Source: UMGS946 sp048421225 (GTDB taxonomy: Bacteria; Bacillota; Clostridia; Christensenellales; CAG-138). From it: a DNA stretch of 13,164 nt. The stretch covers positions 1-13,164 of the forward strand of contig DBFNRV010000124.1 of assembly GCA_048421225.1 (NCBI GenBank). The letters are read 5' to 3'. Of the stretch, positions 7,406 through 13,164 are shown piece after piece. The notes below the pieces were generated by a model, which was given only the letters and a program-made list of their open reading frames with translations, was not told the origin of the DNA and did not search any database. The position numbers and the translations under genes are program-made. Position 1 is the stretch's first letter. Each line of letters starts with the position of its first letter.

Positions 7406-7414
7406 TATAGCGCT
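7398..7414. repeat. Perfect dyad spanning the smpB and pcp stop codons
   Basis: AGCGCTA (7398-7404), ATA, then TAGCGCT (7408-7414) form a perfect 7-bp inverted repeat with a 3-nt loop. It contains the smpB stop TAA (7403-7405) and, on the other strand, the pcp stop TAG (7404-7402). No T-tract follows on either strand, so a normal intrinsic terminator is not shown. Confidence 0.6.
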
Positions 7415-7998
7415 CCTATAGCCGCTATCAGTCCCTTAACGGTCGCCATTATATCCATAAAGCAGCCGCCGCGCGTTACGTCCTGGCACTGGCTGATGTC
7501 AAGCGGTACGTGTATAAAACCGGCGATTGTGCCAGGCAGTTCTTCTGCAGCAATATGAAGCGCGGAATACATCACATGGTTGCACAGGTGCGTTCCCGCC
7601 GTATATGAAATTACAGCCGGAATGCCGCAGGCCATAATTGCATCCAGCATCCTTCTCACTGGCAGCGTGCTCAAATAAGCGTCTGGGCCATCCTCTACTA
7701 TTTTTTTATCCTTAATTATTATTCCATCATTATCCGGTACCCTGTAATCATCGATATTAATTGCTATTCGTTCTATGGTAACAGCCTGTTTGCGCCCGTC
7801 CTGCCCCGTACATATAACGGCGTCCGGTACAATGGAATGCATTTTTTCATTAAGTATCGGTACGGCCTTATTGGAAACAGGCAGCAGCAGTTTGCATATA
7901 TCAATATCTCCCACCCTGTCCGGAATTAACTTTACCGCTTCCCATGAAGGATTTAGGGTTGAATTCCATGGTTCGAATCCTGTAAGCAGCAATTTCAT
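7402..7998 (-). CDS. pcp: Pyroglutamyl-peptidase I (pyrrolidone-carboxylate peptidase)
   Basis: This cysteine peptidase (family C15) removes N-terminal pyroglutamate from peptides in the cytosol. The protein starts with KLLLTGFEPW and contains LNPSWEAV, both typical of the family. The catalytic triad is visible, in numbering from the first of three Met codons: E78 in TIERIAINI, C141 in AGTHLCNHVMY and H165 in GFIHVP. Three ATG codons stand in a row (8004, 8001, 7998). AAGGAG (8012-8007) is 8 nt from the third and only 2 nt from the first, so I place the start at 7998, giving 198 residues. Family members are usually 200-220 residues, so the C-terminus is slightly short. It lies 62 nt downstream of the tRNA-editing gene on the same strand and may share its transcript. 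It converges on smpB with overlapping stop codons. Confidence 0.93.
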   Translation of the reverse strand: MKLLLTGFEPWNSTLNPSWEAVKLIPDRVGDIDICKLLLPVSNKAVPILNEKMHSIVPDAVICTGQDGRKQAVTIERIAINIDDYRVPDNDGIIIKDKKIVEDGPDAYLSTLPVRRMLDAIMACGIPAVISYTAGTHLCNHVMYSALHIAAEELPGTIAGFIHVPLDISQCQDVTRGGCFMDIMATVKGLIAAIGALY

Positions 7999-8060
7999 CA
8001 TCATATCTCCTTATAGATCAATCCCGCCTATATTTCCCGCGGAATAATCAAACCGCCGCG

Positions 8061-9266
8061 CTATTTTTTAAGTATGGACCTCATATATGACTTCAGCTGT
8101 TCCACCGATTGCTCAAAGGCCTGGGTATGGCTGGCACTTCCCTGTGCGCTTTCGGGCCGCCCTCCCCCCTTGCCGCAAAAAAGGACATTAACCGTTTGAC
8201 AAAGGTCCCTCATGCTCATTTCTACGCCAACTGAACGCATAAGCCTATAGTGAACCATCCCATTCATCAGGCCAAACAGTACCGCTATTGTCTTTTCGCG
8301 CTTGCATAGCTGTTCGGTCAGCATTCCCAGGTCATCCTTAAGCACTTCCCCCTCATAGGAAACGGCGAGGGTTATGCCGCCCACGGTTTCAGCACATCCT
8401 AACAGCTCACTGGCGCGGTAAACCGCATGCTGGTATGCTAGACGCTTTATAGCATGCTTTGAAGCGGAGAGCTCGTCCATCTGCTTTAAAACAGCCTCGT
8501 TTACATTCTGCCATTTCGTGCTGTAGGCCCTGGCAAGCGCATCAATCATGTTCTGCTTTTCTCTATAATCCTGCAACGCGCGCTTTCCGCATTTTAACCA
8601 TACTCTAATTCCAGACTTATACTTTACATGATCCGTAAATTTTATTATTCCTACCTCACCGGTATTAAGTGTGTGCGTACCACAGCATGTGCATGAATCA
8701 ATACCCTCAATACTTACAAGCCTTATTTCGCCCTTTAGCCCCTCAGCGCGCTTGCGAAGCGGTATCGTATTAAGCTCATCACAAGTAACTATACGGCTTA
8801 TGACTTTGATATTCCTGTATACAGCCCTGTTAGCCTCCTCTTCAAGCTGCAATAGCTGTTCATCCGTCAAAGGTTTATCAAAATCTATTGTAACGTAGTC
8901 TTGCGACATATGAAAGCCTATGTTTGCGACATCAAACAGCTTCTTTGCGATTCCGGATACAATATGCTCGCCCGTATGCTGCTGCGAATGATCAAACCTT
9001 CTTTCAAGGTTAAGCCTGATCGTTACATGCTGCCCTATTTTAAATTCCCCATCGGTAAAAAGCCATACGTCGTTCCCCGCGTCGCGTGCGCTTATAACCC
9101 TGAATTTATCTATAAACCCCGTGTCCGACGGCTGACCTCCACCTTCTGGAAAAATTACGGTTTTATCTACCGACACCTCATACCCACCGTCAACCGCGAT
9201 GCAACCCGTTACCACCGCGTCGCACTCATCCATATGTGGATTATAATAGTATTGCCTGTTAGTCAT
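8061..9266 (-). CDS. AlaX-type alanyl-tRNA editing hydrolase (long form, with DHHA1)
   Basis: This protein resembles the editing half of alanyl-tRNA synthetase without the aminoacylation core, and should hydrolyse Ser- or Gly-tRNA(Ala) in trans. In the 401-residue form the N-terminal beta-barrel carries PEGGGQPSDTG (40-50). The zinc/editing site has HTGEH (H97, H101) and CCGTH (C194, H198), matching HxxxH and CxxxH of the synthetase editing domain, then NTGEVG. A helical linker follows (about 230-290), and the C-terminal DHHA1 domain ends with GKGGGRPESAQGSA (365-378). The length and DHHA1 point to the long AlaX class. AAGGAGG (9279-9273) is 6 nt before the ATG at 9266, which is preferred to the upstream Met at 9284. 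The start overlaps the end of the YitT-family gene by 8 nt, so the two are likely coupled. A full AlaRS is excluded because the class II catalytic domain is missing. Confidence 0.9.
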   Translation of the reverse strand: MTNRQYYYNPHMDECDAVVTGCIAVDGGYEVSVDKTVIFPEGGGQPSDTGFIDKFRVISARDAGNDVWLFTDGEFKIGQHVTIRLNLERRFDHSQQHTGEHIVSGIAKKLFDVANIGFHMSQDYVTIDFDKPLTDEQLLQLEEEANRAVYRNIKVISRIVTCDELNTIPLRKRAEGLKGEIRLVSIEGIDSCTCCGTHTLNTGEVGIIKFTDHVKYKSGIRVWLKCGKRALQDYREKQNMIDALARAYSTKWQNVNEAVLKQMDELSASKHAIKRLAYQHAVYRASELLGCAETVGGITLAVSYEGEVLKDDLGMLTEQLCKREKTIAVLFGLMNGMVHYRLMRSVGVEMSMRDLCQTVNVLFCGKGGGRPESAQGSASHTQAFEQSVEQLKSYMRSILKK

Positions 9267-10167
9267 CCGTAACCTCCTTGGCAATATCCTTAAAGCCCTT
9301 GCCGATTACTTCTGTTGCGTTGAACATAATTAGGAACGCTCCAGGATCTACGCGCTTGATCAGCTTAAGGGTTAGGGAAACATCGCCCTTTCTGGCCACG
9401 GTCATGAGCATCTTCTTATCCTCATGGGTATAGCCTCCCCTCACCCTTATTTCCGTAACTCCACGGCCCATTTCCTCGGCCAGGGCGTGAAGTATAGCCT
9501 CGGCACGGTCGGTTATTATGAAAAACACCCGCGCATAATCAAACCCCTGCATTACCGCGTCTATAACCTTGCCTGAAACAAATATGCTTATTCCCGAATA
9601 TAACGCAACCTCTATATCTCCAAATATAATCACTGCAATCAAAACGACCACCGCATCCACGGCCATCATCAGGGATCCCGCGCGTATTCTTGGAAATTTG
9701 ACTCTAAGCACCATGGAAATCGTATCAGTTCCGCCCGTTGCAAGTCCCCGCATAAACAGAATAGCAACGCCTAGGCCTATTGCCGCGCCACCCATCACGG
9801 CGGCAAGAAGCAAATTGTCAGTATGAGTATATAGATTAGGTATGAGCGAAACCAGCTCAATGCTCCCTGAATATGCAACCGCAGTGATCGCTGTAGTTAT
9901 CAAGGCTTTTAGGCCAAACATCTTCATTGCGATAAGTATTATTGGCACCTGCATCGCAAAGGTGAGTACGCCTACGCCTAGGCTAACCCCCACGGTTTCG
10001 CTGATAAGATAGGAAAGGGCCGTAGCCAAGCCAGACAGTCCCCCAGGGGCTATATTGTTAGGAATTGTGAACATAACCATGCCAAACGCCATGATCATAC
10101 ATCCAAATATTATGGACACCGCATCCCACATAAAATCGATGAGTGATTTTTTTTGCTTCAACTCCAT
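9259..10167 (-). CDS. YitT family membrane protein (DUF161 and DUF2179)
   Basis: The 302-residue protein has about six hydrophobic helices (roughly residues 10-215) and a soluble C-terminal domain. Family marks are FTIPNNIAPGGLSGLA, where the APGGxSG loop is typical, FMRGLATGGTDTI in the middle, and the C-terminal GGYTHEDKKMLMTVARKGD of DUF2179. Relatives in Firmicutes are widespread membrane proteins without a settled function; transport is commonly guessed. A GTG at 10176 gives three more residues, but AAAGG lies about 8 nt before the ATG at 10167, so that start is preferred. It is the first gene of a probable set with the tRNA-editing gene (8-nt overlap) and pcp. A TATAAT on the - strand (10194-10189) upstream could be its -10, but its -35 is poor. 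Confidence 0.88.
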   Translation of the reverse strand: MELKQKKSLIDFMWDAVSIIFGCMIMAFGMVMFTIPNNIAPGGLSGLATALSYLISETVGVSLGVGVLTFAMQVPIILIAMKMFGLKALITTAITAVAYSGSIELVSLIPNLYTHTDNLLLAAVMGGAAIGLGVAILFMRGLATGGTDTISMVLRVKFPRIRAGSLMMAVDAVVVLIAVIIFGDIEVALYSGISIFVSGKVIDAVMQGFDYARVFFIITDRAEAILHALAEEMGRGVTEIRVRGGYTHEDKKMLMTVARKGDVSLTLKLIKRVDPGAFLIMFNATEVIGKGFKDIAKEVTDD

Positions 10168-10188
10168 ACCGCGCACCTTTTTCTACAG

Positions 10189-10194
10189 ATTATA
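10189..10194 (-). promoter_or_regulatory. Possible -10 box for the YitT-family gene
   Basis: TATAAT is present on the - strand 21 nt upstream of the ATG at 10167. The hexamer 17 nt further upstream is TATTTT, a poor -35. The terminator just upstream suggests that a promoter is needed here, which is the main reason to list it. Confidence 0.35.
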
Positions 10195-10210
10195 AGCCGT
10201 TATTACCCAC

Positions 10211-10242
10211 AAAAATATTGCCCCAAAACCCGTTTGAGGCAA
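10211..10242 (-). terminator. Intrinsic terminator after the lipoprotein / GIY-YIG pair
   Basis: On the - strand TTGCCTCAAA (10242-10233) pairs with TTTGGGGCAA (10227-10218); nine of ten positions are Watson-Crick and the tenth is a T-G wobble. The loop is CGGGT, and a T-rich run (ATATTTTT) follows. It sits 10 nt after the stop of the GIY-YIG gene and separates the two - strand groups. Confidence 0.65.
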
Positions 10243-10252
10243 TGCTGCGTTT

Positions 10253-10561
10253 TTATGTTGACGTCTGTATAAGTCGGGCATTCCCCAGCTTTTGGCGCCA
10301 AAGAATGAGCTTTGCCCTGAGGTGGGCGTCTATTTCCTCATCGCTCATATCATCACCTGGCAAATAGGTTTCAAGAATTTCAAACTCAAGCTGGCCCTCT
10401 TTCTCGTTATAGAACTCCTGCAATGGCTTATAAGAGCAGGCGTTTAATTTCAGCTCAAACTCAAGCCTCTTTCTCGCTCCCTCCAGGTTATGGGAAAATC
10501 CAACGTATGACCGTCCATCACCGCTGTAAAGACGGTAAATGCCTGTGATAAGCTTCTTCAT
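10253..10561 (-). CDS. GIY-YIG-like small protein
   Basis: The 102-residue protein looks like a lone GIY-YIG fold. It has GIY at 7-9 and YVG at 19-21, followed by FSHNLEGARKRL, where R30 matches the catalytic arginine in the usual YIGxSxNLxxRxxxH pattern; the histidine is not seen. The region where the metal-binding glutamate normally stands (HLRAKLILWRQ, 80-90) has none, though E76 and E77 are nearby. DNA cleavage is therefore uncertain. There is no signal peptide, so the protein is cytosolic. It starts 2 nt after the stop of the lipoprotein gene, with no clear SD site of its own (GCTCCTGATC precedes ATG), which suggests translation by re-initiation. The functional link between a foldase lipoprotein and this protein is not obvious. 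Genes of this small GIY-YIG type are found scattered in Firmicutes. Confidence 0.8.
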   Translation of the reverse strand: MKKLITGIYRLYSGDGRSYVGFSHNLEGARKRLEFELKLNACSYKPLQEFYNEKEGQLEFEILETYLPGDDMSDEEIDAHLRAKLILWRQKLGNARLIQTST

Positions 10562-10563
10562 GA

Positions 10564-11826
10564 TCAGGAGCTTGTCTTATTGGTGGTACCAACGTAACGA
10601 ATCCTTGATGAATATTTCTTTACCGATACCTCTTCAAGCCATTGTTTTACCTGTTCGTTAAATATTTCGTTCTCCTTATCGGTGAGAAGCTTTTCGTGTA
10701 TCTCTTCAGCCAGCTCATCATCAAAATCAAGGGTCTTGCTTTCTACCTTTTCAACAAGCATAATGTAATGATATCCGGCTTCCGTCTCAACACGGCCCGA
10801 TATATCGCCAACCTCTTTGAGCTCTAGGGCCGCTTCAGCAAAACCCTCGTAGTATTTATCTATTATGCTCTCATGTACAAGGTAGCCTTCCTCGGCATAT
10901 TTTGATCCTTCCTCCATGCCCGGGTCTTCGCCATACTGTTCAATTAGCTTATTGAATTCGTCGATATCAATATCATCCTTATCAAGCTTTGACTCCAGCT
11001 CAGCTGCAATAGCATCGACATCCTTCTTTTCCTCTTCATCATCGCTTTGTACAGGGGTGCTCGACGCGCTCGCCTCATCGGGGAATTTAATGAGTATATG
11101 CTTAACTTTGATATAACCCTCGGGTATATAAATAGGTCTTACAGTTGAACTTCCTTTGATGTATGCGTCTTGTGCCGTATAATAACCTTCAGGGGACTTG
11201 TCATAATCCTCCTTCTGCTTGGTAACCTGTTCGTCATAATAGGCCCTTACCTCATCATCATTTATAGAAGCCACGCTTTTTACCTGCTCTGTCATCTTCT
11301 CGGATAGTTTGGATTCAGTATAACTTTCCTTAAGGTTTGCAACATACTGATCGTATGTCATACCGTTTGCCTTAAGATCAGCGACAAGAAGCTCCATTTC
11401 CTTGTTCCTAATCTCCGTCTCGTCCGTAACGCTCGAATCGACCTTTGATTTGTATCCTGAAAGAGCGCTCGTTATAGCTTCGTCTATTGACTTTTGTATG
11501 TCCGCTTCATCTTCCTCAGTTAAAGTAATATTGTTTTGCTTTGCTTCGTATAATACGACTGCGCTCGAAACAAGCATGTCCATAATATAATCCTGGAATT
11601 TATGTAAACCCTCAGTCGTGCTTACATCATAGCCCATCCAAGTTGCAAACATTGCATAGTTGTTGTATGTTGAATAGTAATCAGAATAGTATATCTTTTC
11701 ACTACCTACCTGAGCGATAACTGGATCCTTTACAGCCGCGGAACAACCGGAGAGTATACCCAACGCGATTACAAGCGCCATAATTAATGCTACTGTACGC
11801 GCGGCGATATTCCTTTTGGTCGTCAT
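10564..11826 (-). CDS. Peptidyl-prolyl isomerase lipoprotein, PrsA/SurA type
   Basis: This is a secreted foldase expected on the outer face of the membrane, where it helps exported proteins to fold. In the 420-residue form the N-terminus is a lipoprotein signal: basic TTKRNIAAR, hydrophobic core TVALIMALVIALGI and lipobox LSGC with C28 lipidated. A SurA-N-like helical region (about 33-215) is followed by a parvulin domain (about 236-362) with VKHILIKFPDEA, FNKLIEQYGEDPG and the end GYHYIMLVEKVES. The parvulin domain contains a Ser/Asp/Glu-rich insert (about 253-270, with DDEEEKKD). A helix rich in charge follows. An upstream Met at 11877 would add 17 residues, but AAAGGAG lies before the ATG at 11826 and the promoter at 11890-11918 would start transcription almost at 11877, so 11826 is right. 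It is followed at 2 nt by the GIY-YIG-like gene. Confidence 0.9.
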   Translation of the reverse strand: MTTKRNIAARTVALIMALVIALGILSGCSAAVKDPVIAQVGSEKIYYSDYYSTYNNYAMFATWMGYDVSTTEGLHKFQDYIMDMLVSSAVVLYEAKQNNITLTEEDEADIQKSIDEAITSALSGYKSKVDSSVTDETEIRNKEMELLVADLKANGMTYDQYVANLKESYTESKLSEKMTEQVKSVASINDDEVRAYYDEQVTKQKEDYDKSPEGYYTAQDAYIKGSSTVRPIYIPEGYIKVKHILIKFPDEASASSTPVQSDDEEEKKDVDAIAAELESKLDKDDIDIDEFNKLIEQYGEDPGMEEGSKYAEEGYLVHESIIDKYYEGFAEAALELKEVGDISGRVETEAGYHYIMLVEKVESKTLDFDDELAEEIHEKLLTDKENEIFNEQVKQWLEEVSVKKYSSRIRYVGTTNKTSS

Positions 11827-11889
11827 AATAGTTCTTTCTCCTTTGCAGTTACGTTTAACATACGTGCATATATTCATTACACTCCGATT

Positions 11890-11918
11890 ATTTTATATAA
11901 TTAGCGCGGCTATGTCAA
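11890..11918 (-). promoter_or_regulatory. Sigma-A promoter of the foldase lipoprotein gene
   Basis: On the - strand TTGACA (11918-11913), a perfect -35, is followed after exactly 17 nt by TAAAAT (11895-11890). The start would be near 11883, giving a leader of about 57 nt. This is the strongest promoter in the window and it argues for the downstream ATG of the lipoprotein gene. Confidence 0.8.
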
Positions 11919-12022
11919 CCTTCAAAGAGCACATATAAGGCAAATATTTAGAATGTAGGCCCATTGTCGGCACACGGCGCGATTTTACGCATTATGATAT
12001 TAGTATATATTTTCGCTGCGAG

Positions 12023-12062
12023 TTCAAACTTATTCTCCCAACACATAATATCAATGTATAAT
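12023..12062 (+). promoter_or_regulatory. Possible promoter(s) of the flavoprotein gene
   Basis: A perfect TATAAT (12057-12062) lies 33 nt before the ATG, but its -35 (TTCTCC, 12033-12038, 18-nt spacer) is weak. An alternative is TTCAAA (12023-12028) with TAATAT (12046-12051) at 17 nt. The 13 bases around the TATAAT (12054-12066) also occur around the trxB -10 (533-545). Confidence 0.4.
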
Positions 12063-12095
12063 GCTTATACCCCATACTTTTAGGAGGTACCTAAT

Positions 12096-12713
12096 ATGAA
12101 GGTTCTACTTATAAATGGCAGTCCTAATTCAAAAGGATGTACCTATACTGCGTTAAGCTATGTTGCTGAAAGTCTGAATCAAGAGGATATTGATACAAGT
12201 ATCTTTCACATAGGCGATAATGCGCTCAGAGGATGCAGTGGATGCGGAGCATGCAGGGATAATAACAGATGTGTTCATAAAGATTTGGTTAATGAGGCAT
12301 TGGAGATAATGGAGAAGTCGGATGGATTGGTAATAGGGTCGCCGGTATACTATGCCTCATCCAATGGCGCGCTGTCTTCCTTTTTAGACCGAATGTTTTA
12401 TGCGGGCAACTGCTTTTCGTTTAAACCAGGCGCTAGTATAGTTTCCGCGAGGCGTGCCGGAACTACAGCTACGCTTGACCAGCTAAACAAGTATTTTAGC
12501 ATTTCAGGTATGCCAATAGTATCTTCAAATTACTGGAATATGGTTCACGGAAACAACGCTTCAGAAGTGATTCAGGATGCTGAAGGCGTTCAGATCATGA
12601 AAACGCTAGGAAAAAATATGTCATGGCTGCTTAAATGTATTGAATCCAGTGCAAAAGTGGGGATTTTGCCGCCCAAGCCGGAAAAACGTATATACACAAA
12701 CTTTATACGCTAA
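12096..12713 (+). CDS. Flavodoxin-fold iron-sulfur flavoprotein / NADPH-dependent FMN reductase family
   Basis: The 205-residue protein has the flavodoxin-like FMN reductase pattern: KVLLINGSPNSKGCTYTAL (2-20), where GSPxxxGxT binds FMN phosphate, and GLVIGSPVYYASSNGALSSFLDR (77-99), which contacts the flavin ring. Between them is C47-x2-C50-x2-C53-x5-C59 (GCSGCGACRDNNRC), the compact cysteine motif of archaeal and clostridial iron-sulfur flavoproteins, which may hold a [4Fe-4S] cluster. A role in electron transfer or in reducing oxygen or peroxide is possible; the substrate is unknown. The start is clear, with AGGAGGT (12082-12088) 7 nt before ATG. It is a single gene, divergent from the lipoprotein gene and convergent with the 5S rRNA gene. 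I see no clear terminator after it. Codon use does not look foreign. Confidence 0.88.
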   Translation: MKVLLINGSPNSKGCTYTALSYVAESLNQEDIDTSIFHIGDNALRGCSGCGACRDNNRCVHKDLVNEALEIMEKSDGLVIGSPVYYASSNGALSSFLDRMFYAGNCFSFKPGASIVSARRAGTTATLDQLNKYFSISGMPIVSSNYWNMVHGNNASEVIQDAEGVQIMKTLGKNMSWLLKCIESSAKVGILPPKPEKRIYTNFIR

Positions 12714-13002
12714 ACACGGCCATCGATTACCGTTAATATCGAGGTCTGCTTAAGTCTAATAAGTCTAATAATCCTATATCACCCTATGTTAAAGCGCCTA
12801 GTTATTTTAGCCTCCTATGGCTAATTCCATTAAGTAAAGCAGGCACAAATTTCAAACAGTGTAAAGCTAACTGGGTTGGATAGGAACAAAAAGGAGGGGA
12901 AAATAAAAGAGTAGTTGGAAAGTGGCGCAATCGGCATAGAAAGCGAGGTACCAGGATCCTCTTTCACAATTAAAAGACATTAATTTAAATCATATAAACA
13001 GG
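12714..13002. other. Gene-free stretch between the flavoprotein gene and the 5S terminator
   Basis: About 290 nt hold no convincing gene, tRNA or strong terminator. Visible details are a tandem 9-mer TAAGTCTAA (12751-12768), a short inverted repeat TTAGCC (12807-12812) with GGCTAA (12819-12824), and an SD-like AAAAAGGAGGGG near 12889-12900 with no ATG behind it. A TTG-started 22-codon frame (around 12914) is too weak to call. It may be a worn-down remnant or simple spacer. Confidence 0.4.
12751..12768. repeat. Tandem 9-bp repeat, two copies
   Basis: TAAGTCTAA occurs twice in direct succession. No further copies are visible in the window. It may be a simple slippage duplication. Confidence 0.4.
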
Positions 13003-13037
13003 AAAAAAGCGGTCAATCCATCCCGGATCAACCGCTT
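13003..13037 (-). terminator. Strong intrinsic terminator after 5S rRNA
   Basis: On the - strand AAGCGGTTGATCC (13037-13025) pairs with GGATTGACCGCTT (13019-13007) as a 13-bp stem with two G-U pairs. The loop is GGGAT, and a run of six T follows (13008-13003, partly shared with the stem base). It lies 10 nt after the 5S rRNA 3' end and is the best terminator in the window. Confidence 0.88.
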
Positions 13038-13047
13038 CTTCTCTTGT

Positions 13048-13164
13048 AACCGGCAGCTGCCTATCTTCCCAAGCCGTCTCCAGCTCAGTATTTTCGGTGT
13101 TTAAGGGCTTAACTTCTGTGTTCGGTATGAGTACAGGTGGATCCCCTTAGCTTAACCACCGGTT
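13048..13164 (-). rRNA. rrf: 5S ribosomal RNA
   Basis: The reverse strand reads as a 117-nt 5S rRNA. The conserved core CATACCGAACACAGAAGTTA is at about 13125-13106. The ends close helix I: AACCGGTGG at the 5' end (13164-13156) pairs with CTGCCGGTT (13056-13048) over nine positions, including two G-U pairs. The gene is complete or misses at most a base at the window edge. A strong terminator follows, so it is probably the last gene of an rRNA operon whose 23S gene would lie beyond 13164, though a lone 5S gene cannot be excluded. Confidence 0.95.

Noticed and set aside
7406..7500. tmRNA (ssrA) next to smpB
   Set aside because: The bases after smpB are the pcp coding region on the other strand; no tRNA-like ends or tag reading frame are visible there or on the upstream side.
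8020..8060. Terminator between the AlaX-type gene and pcp
   Set aside because: Only a 5-bp CGCGG/CCGCG pairing is seen on the - strand and no T-run follows, so co-transcription is more likely.
8901..9272. 123-codon + strand frame opposite the AlaX-type gene
   Set aside because: The - strand frame holds the editing motifs HTGEH and PEGGGQP in the same region; the + frame has no SD site or known domain.
12880..12985. tRNA or small peptide gene near 12900-12985
   Set aside because: No cloverleaf can be drawn with a TTCGA-type T-loop, and the 22-codon TTG frame is too short and too far from the SD-like site.
1..13164. CRISPR array, insertion sequence, prophage or defence island
   Set aside because: No regularly spaced repeats, transposase, integrase, terminal inverted repeats or defence-type domains are visible on either strand.

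Overview
The window reads as ordinary chromosome from an anaerobic, low-to-moderate-GC Gram-positive bacterium, most likely a clostridial Firmicute. This rests on strong GGAGG-type Shine-Dalgarno (SD) sites, consensus sigma-A promoters (TTGxxx, about 17 nt, TATAAT), a CAVC-type thioredoxin reductase, a lepA-hemW pair, a lipoprotein foldase of the PrsA/SurA type, a YitT-family membrane protein and an iron-sulfur flavoprotein-like gene. No species can be named from the sequence alone.

Left part (1-6389, all + strand). A small cysteine-rich protein with tandem CxCPxC motifs (127-372) is followed by trxB (574-1533) with its own promoter. Next come glmM (cell-wall precursor synthesis), lepA (EF4) and hemW, with lepA and hemW sharing one base. 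A short DUF2087 gene (6099-6389) with its own promoter follows. Middle part (6463-7405): secG (protein export) and smpB (trans-translation), separated by a likely terminator; the rnr gene often found between them is absent.

Right part. From 7402 to 11826 all genes are on the - strand. Read in transcription order they are a PrsA-like lipoprotein, a GIY-YIG-fold protein 2 nt downstream of it, a terminator, a YitT-family membrane protein, an AlaX-type tRNA editing protein overlapping its end by 8 nt, and pcp. smpB and pcp converge so tightly that their stop codons overlap inside a perfect dyad. A divergent intergenic region (11827-12095) separates the lipoprotein gene from a + strand flavoprotein gene (12096-12713). 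The last 450 bases hold a roughly 290-nt stretch without a gene, then a strong - strand terminator and a complete 5S rRNA gene ending at the window edge, presumably the tail of an rRNA operon lying beyond 13164.

The genes are mostly housekeeping (translation quality control, secretion, redox, wall synthesis). I see no mobile element, CRISPR array, defence island or biosynthetic cluster, and no convincing undescribed system. The points most worth a second look are the small twin-CxCPxC protein beside trxB, the GIY-YIG-like protein that seems to lack its metal-binding glutamate and is coupled to a secreted foldase, and the dyad spanning the two convergent stop codons.
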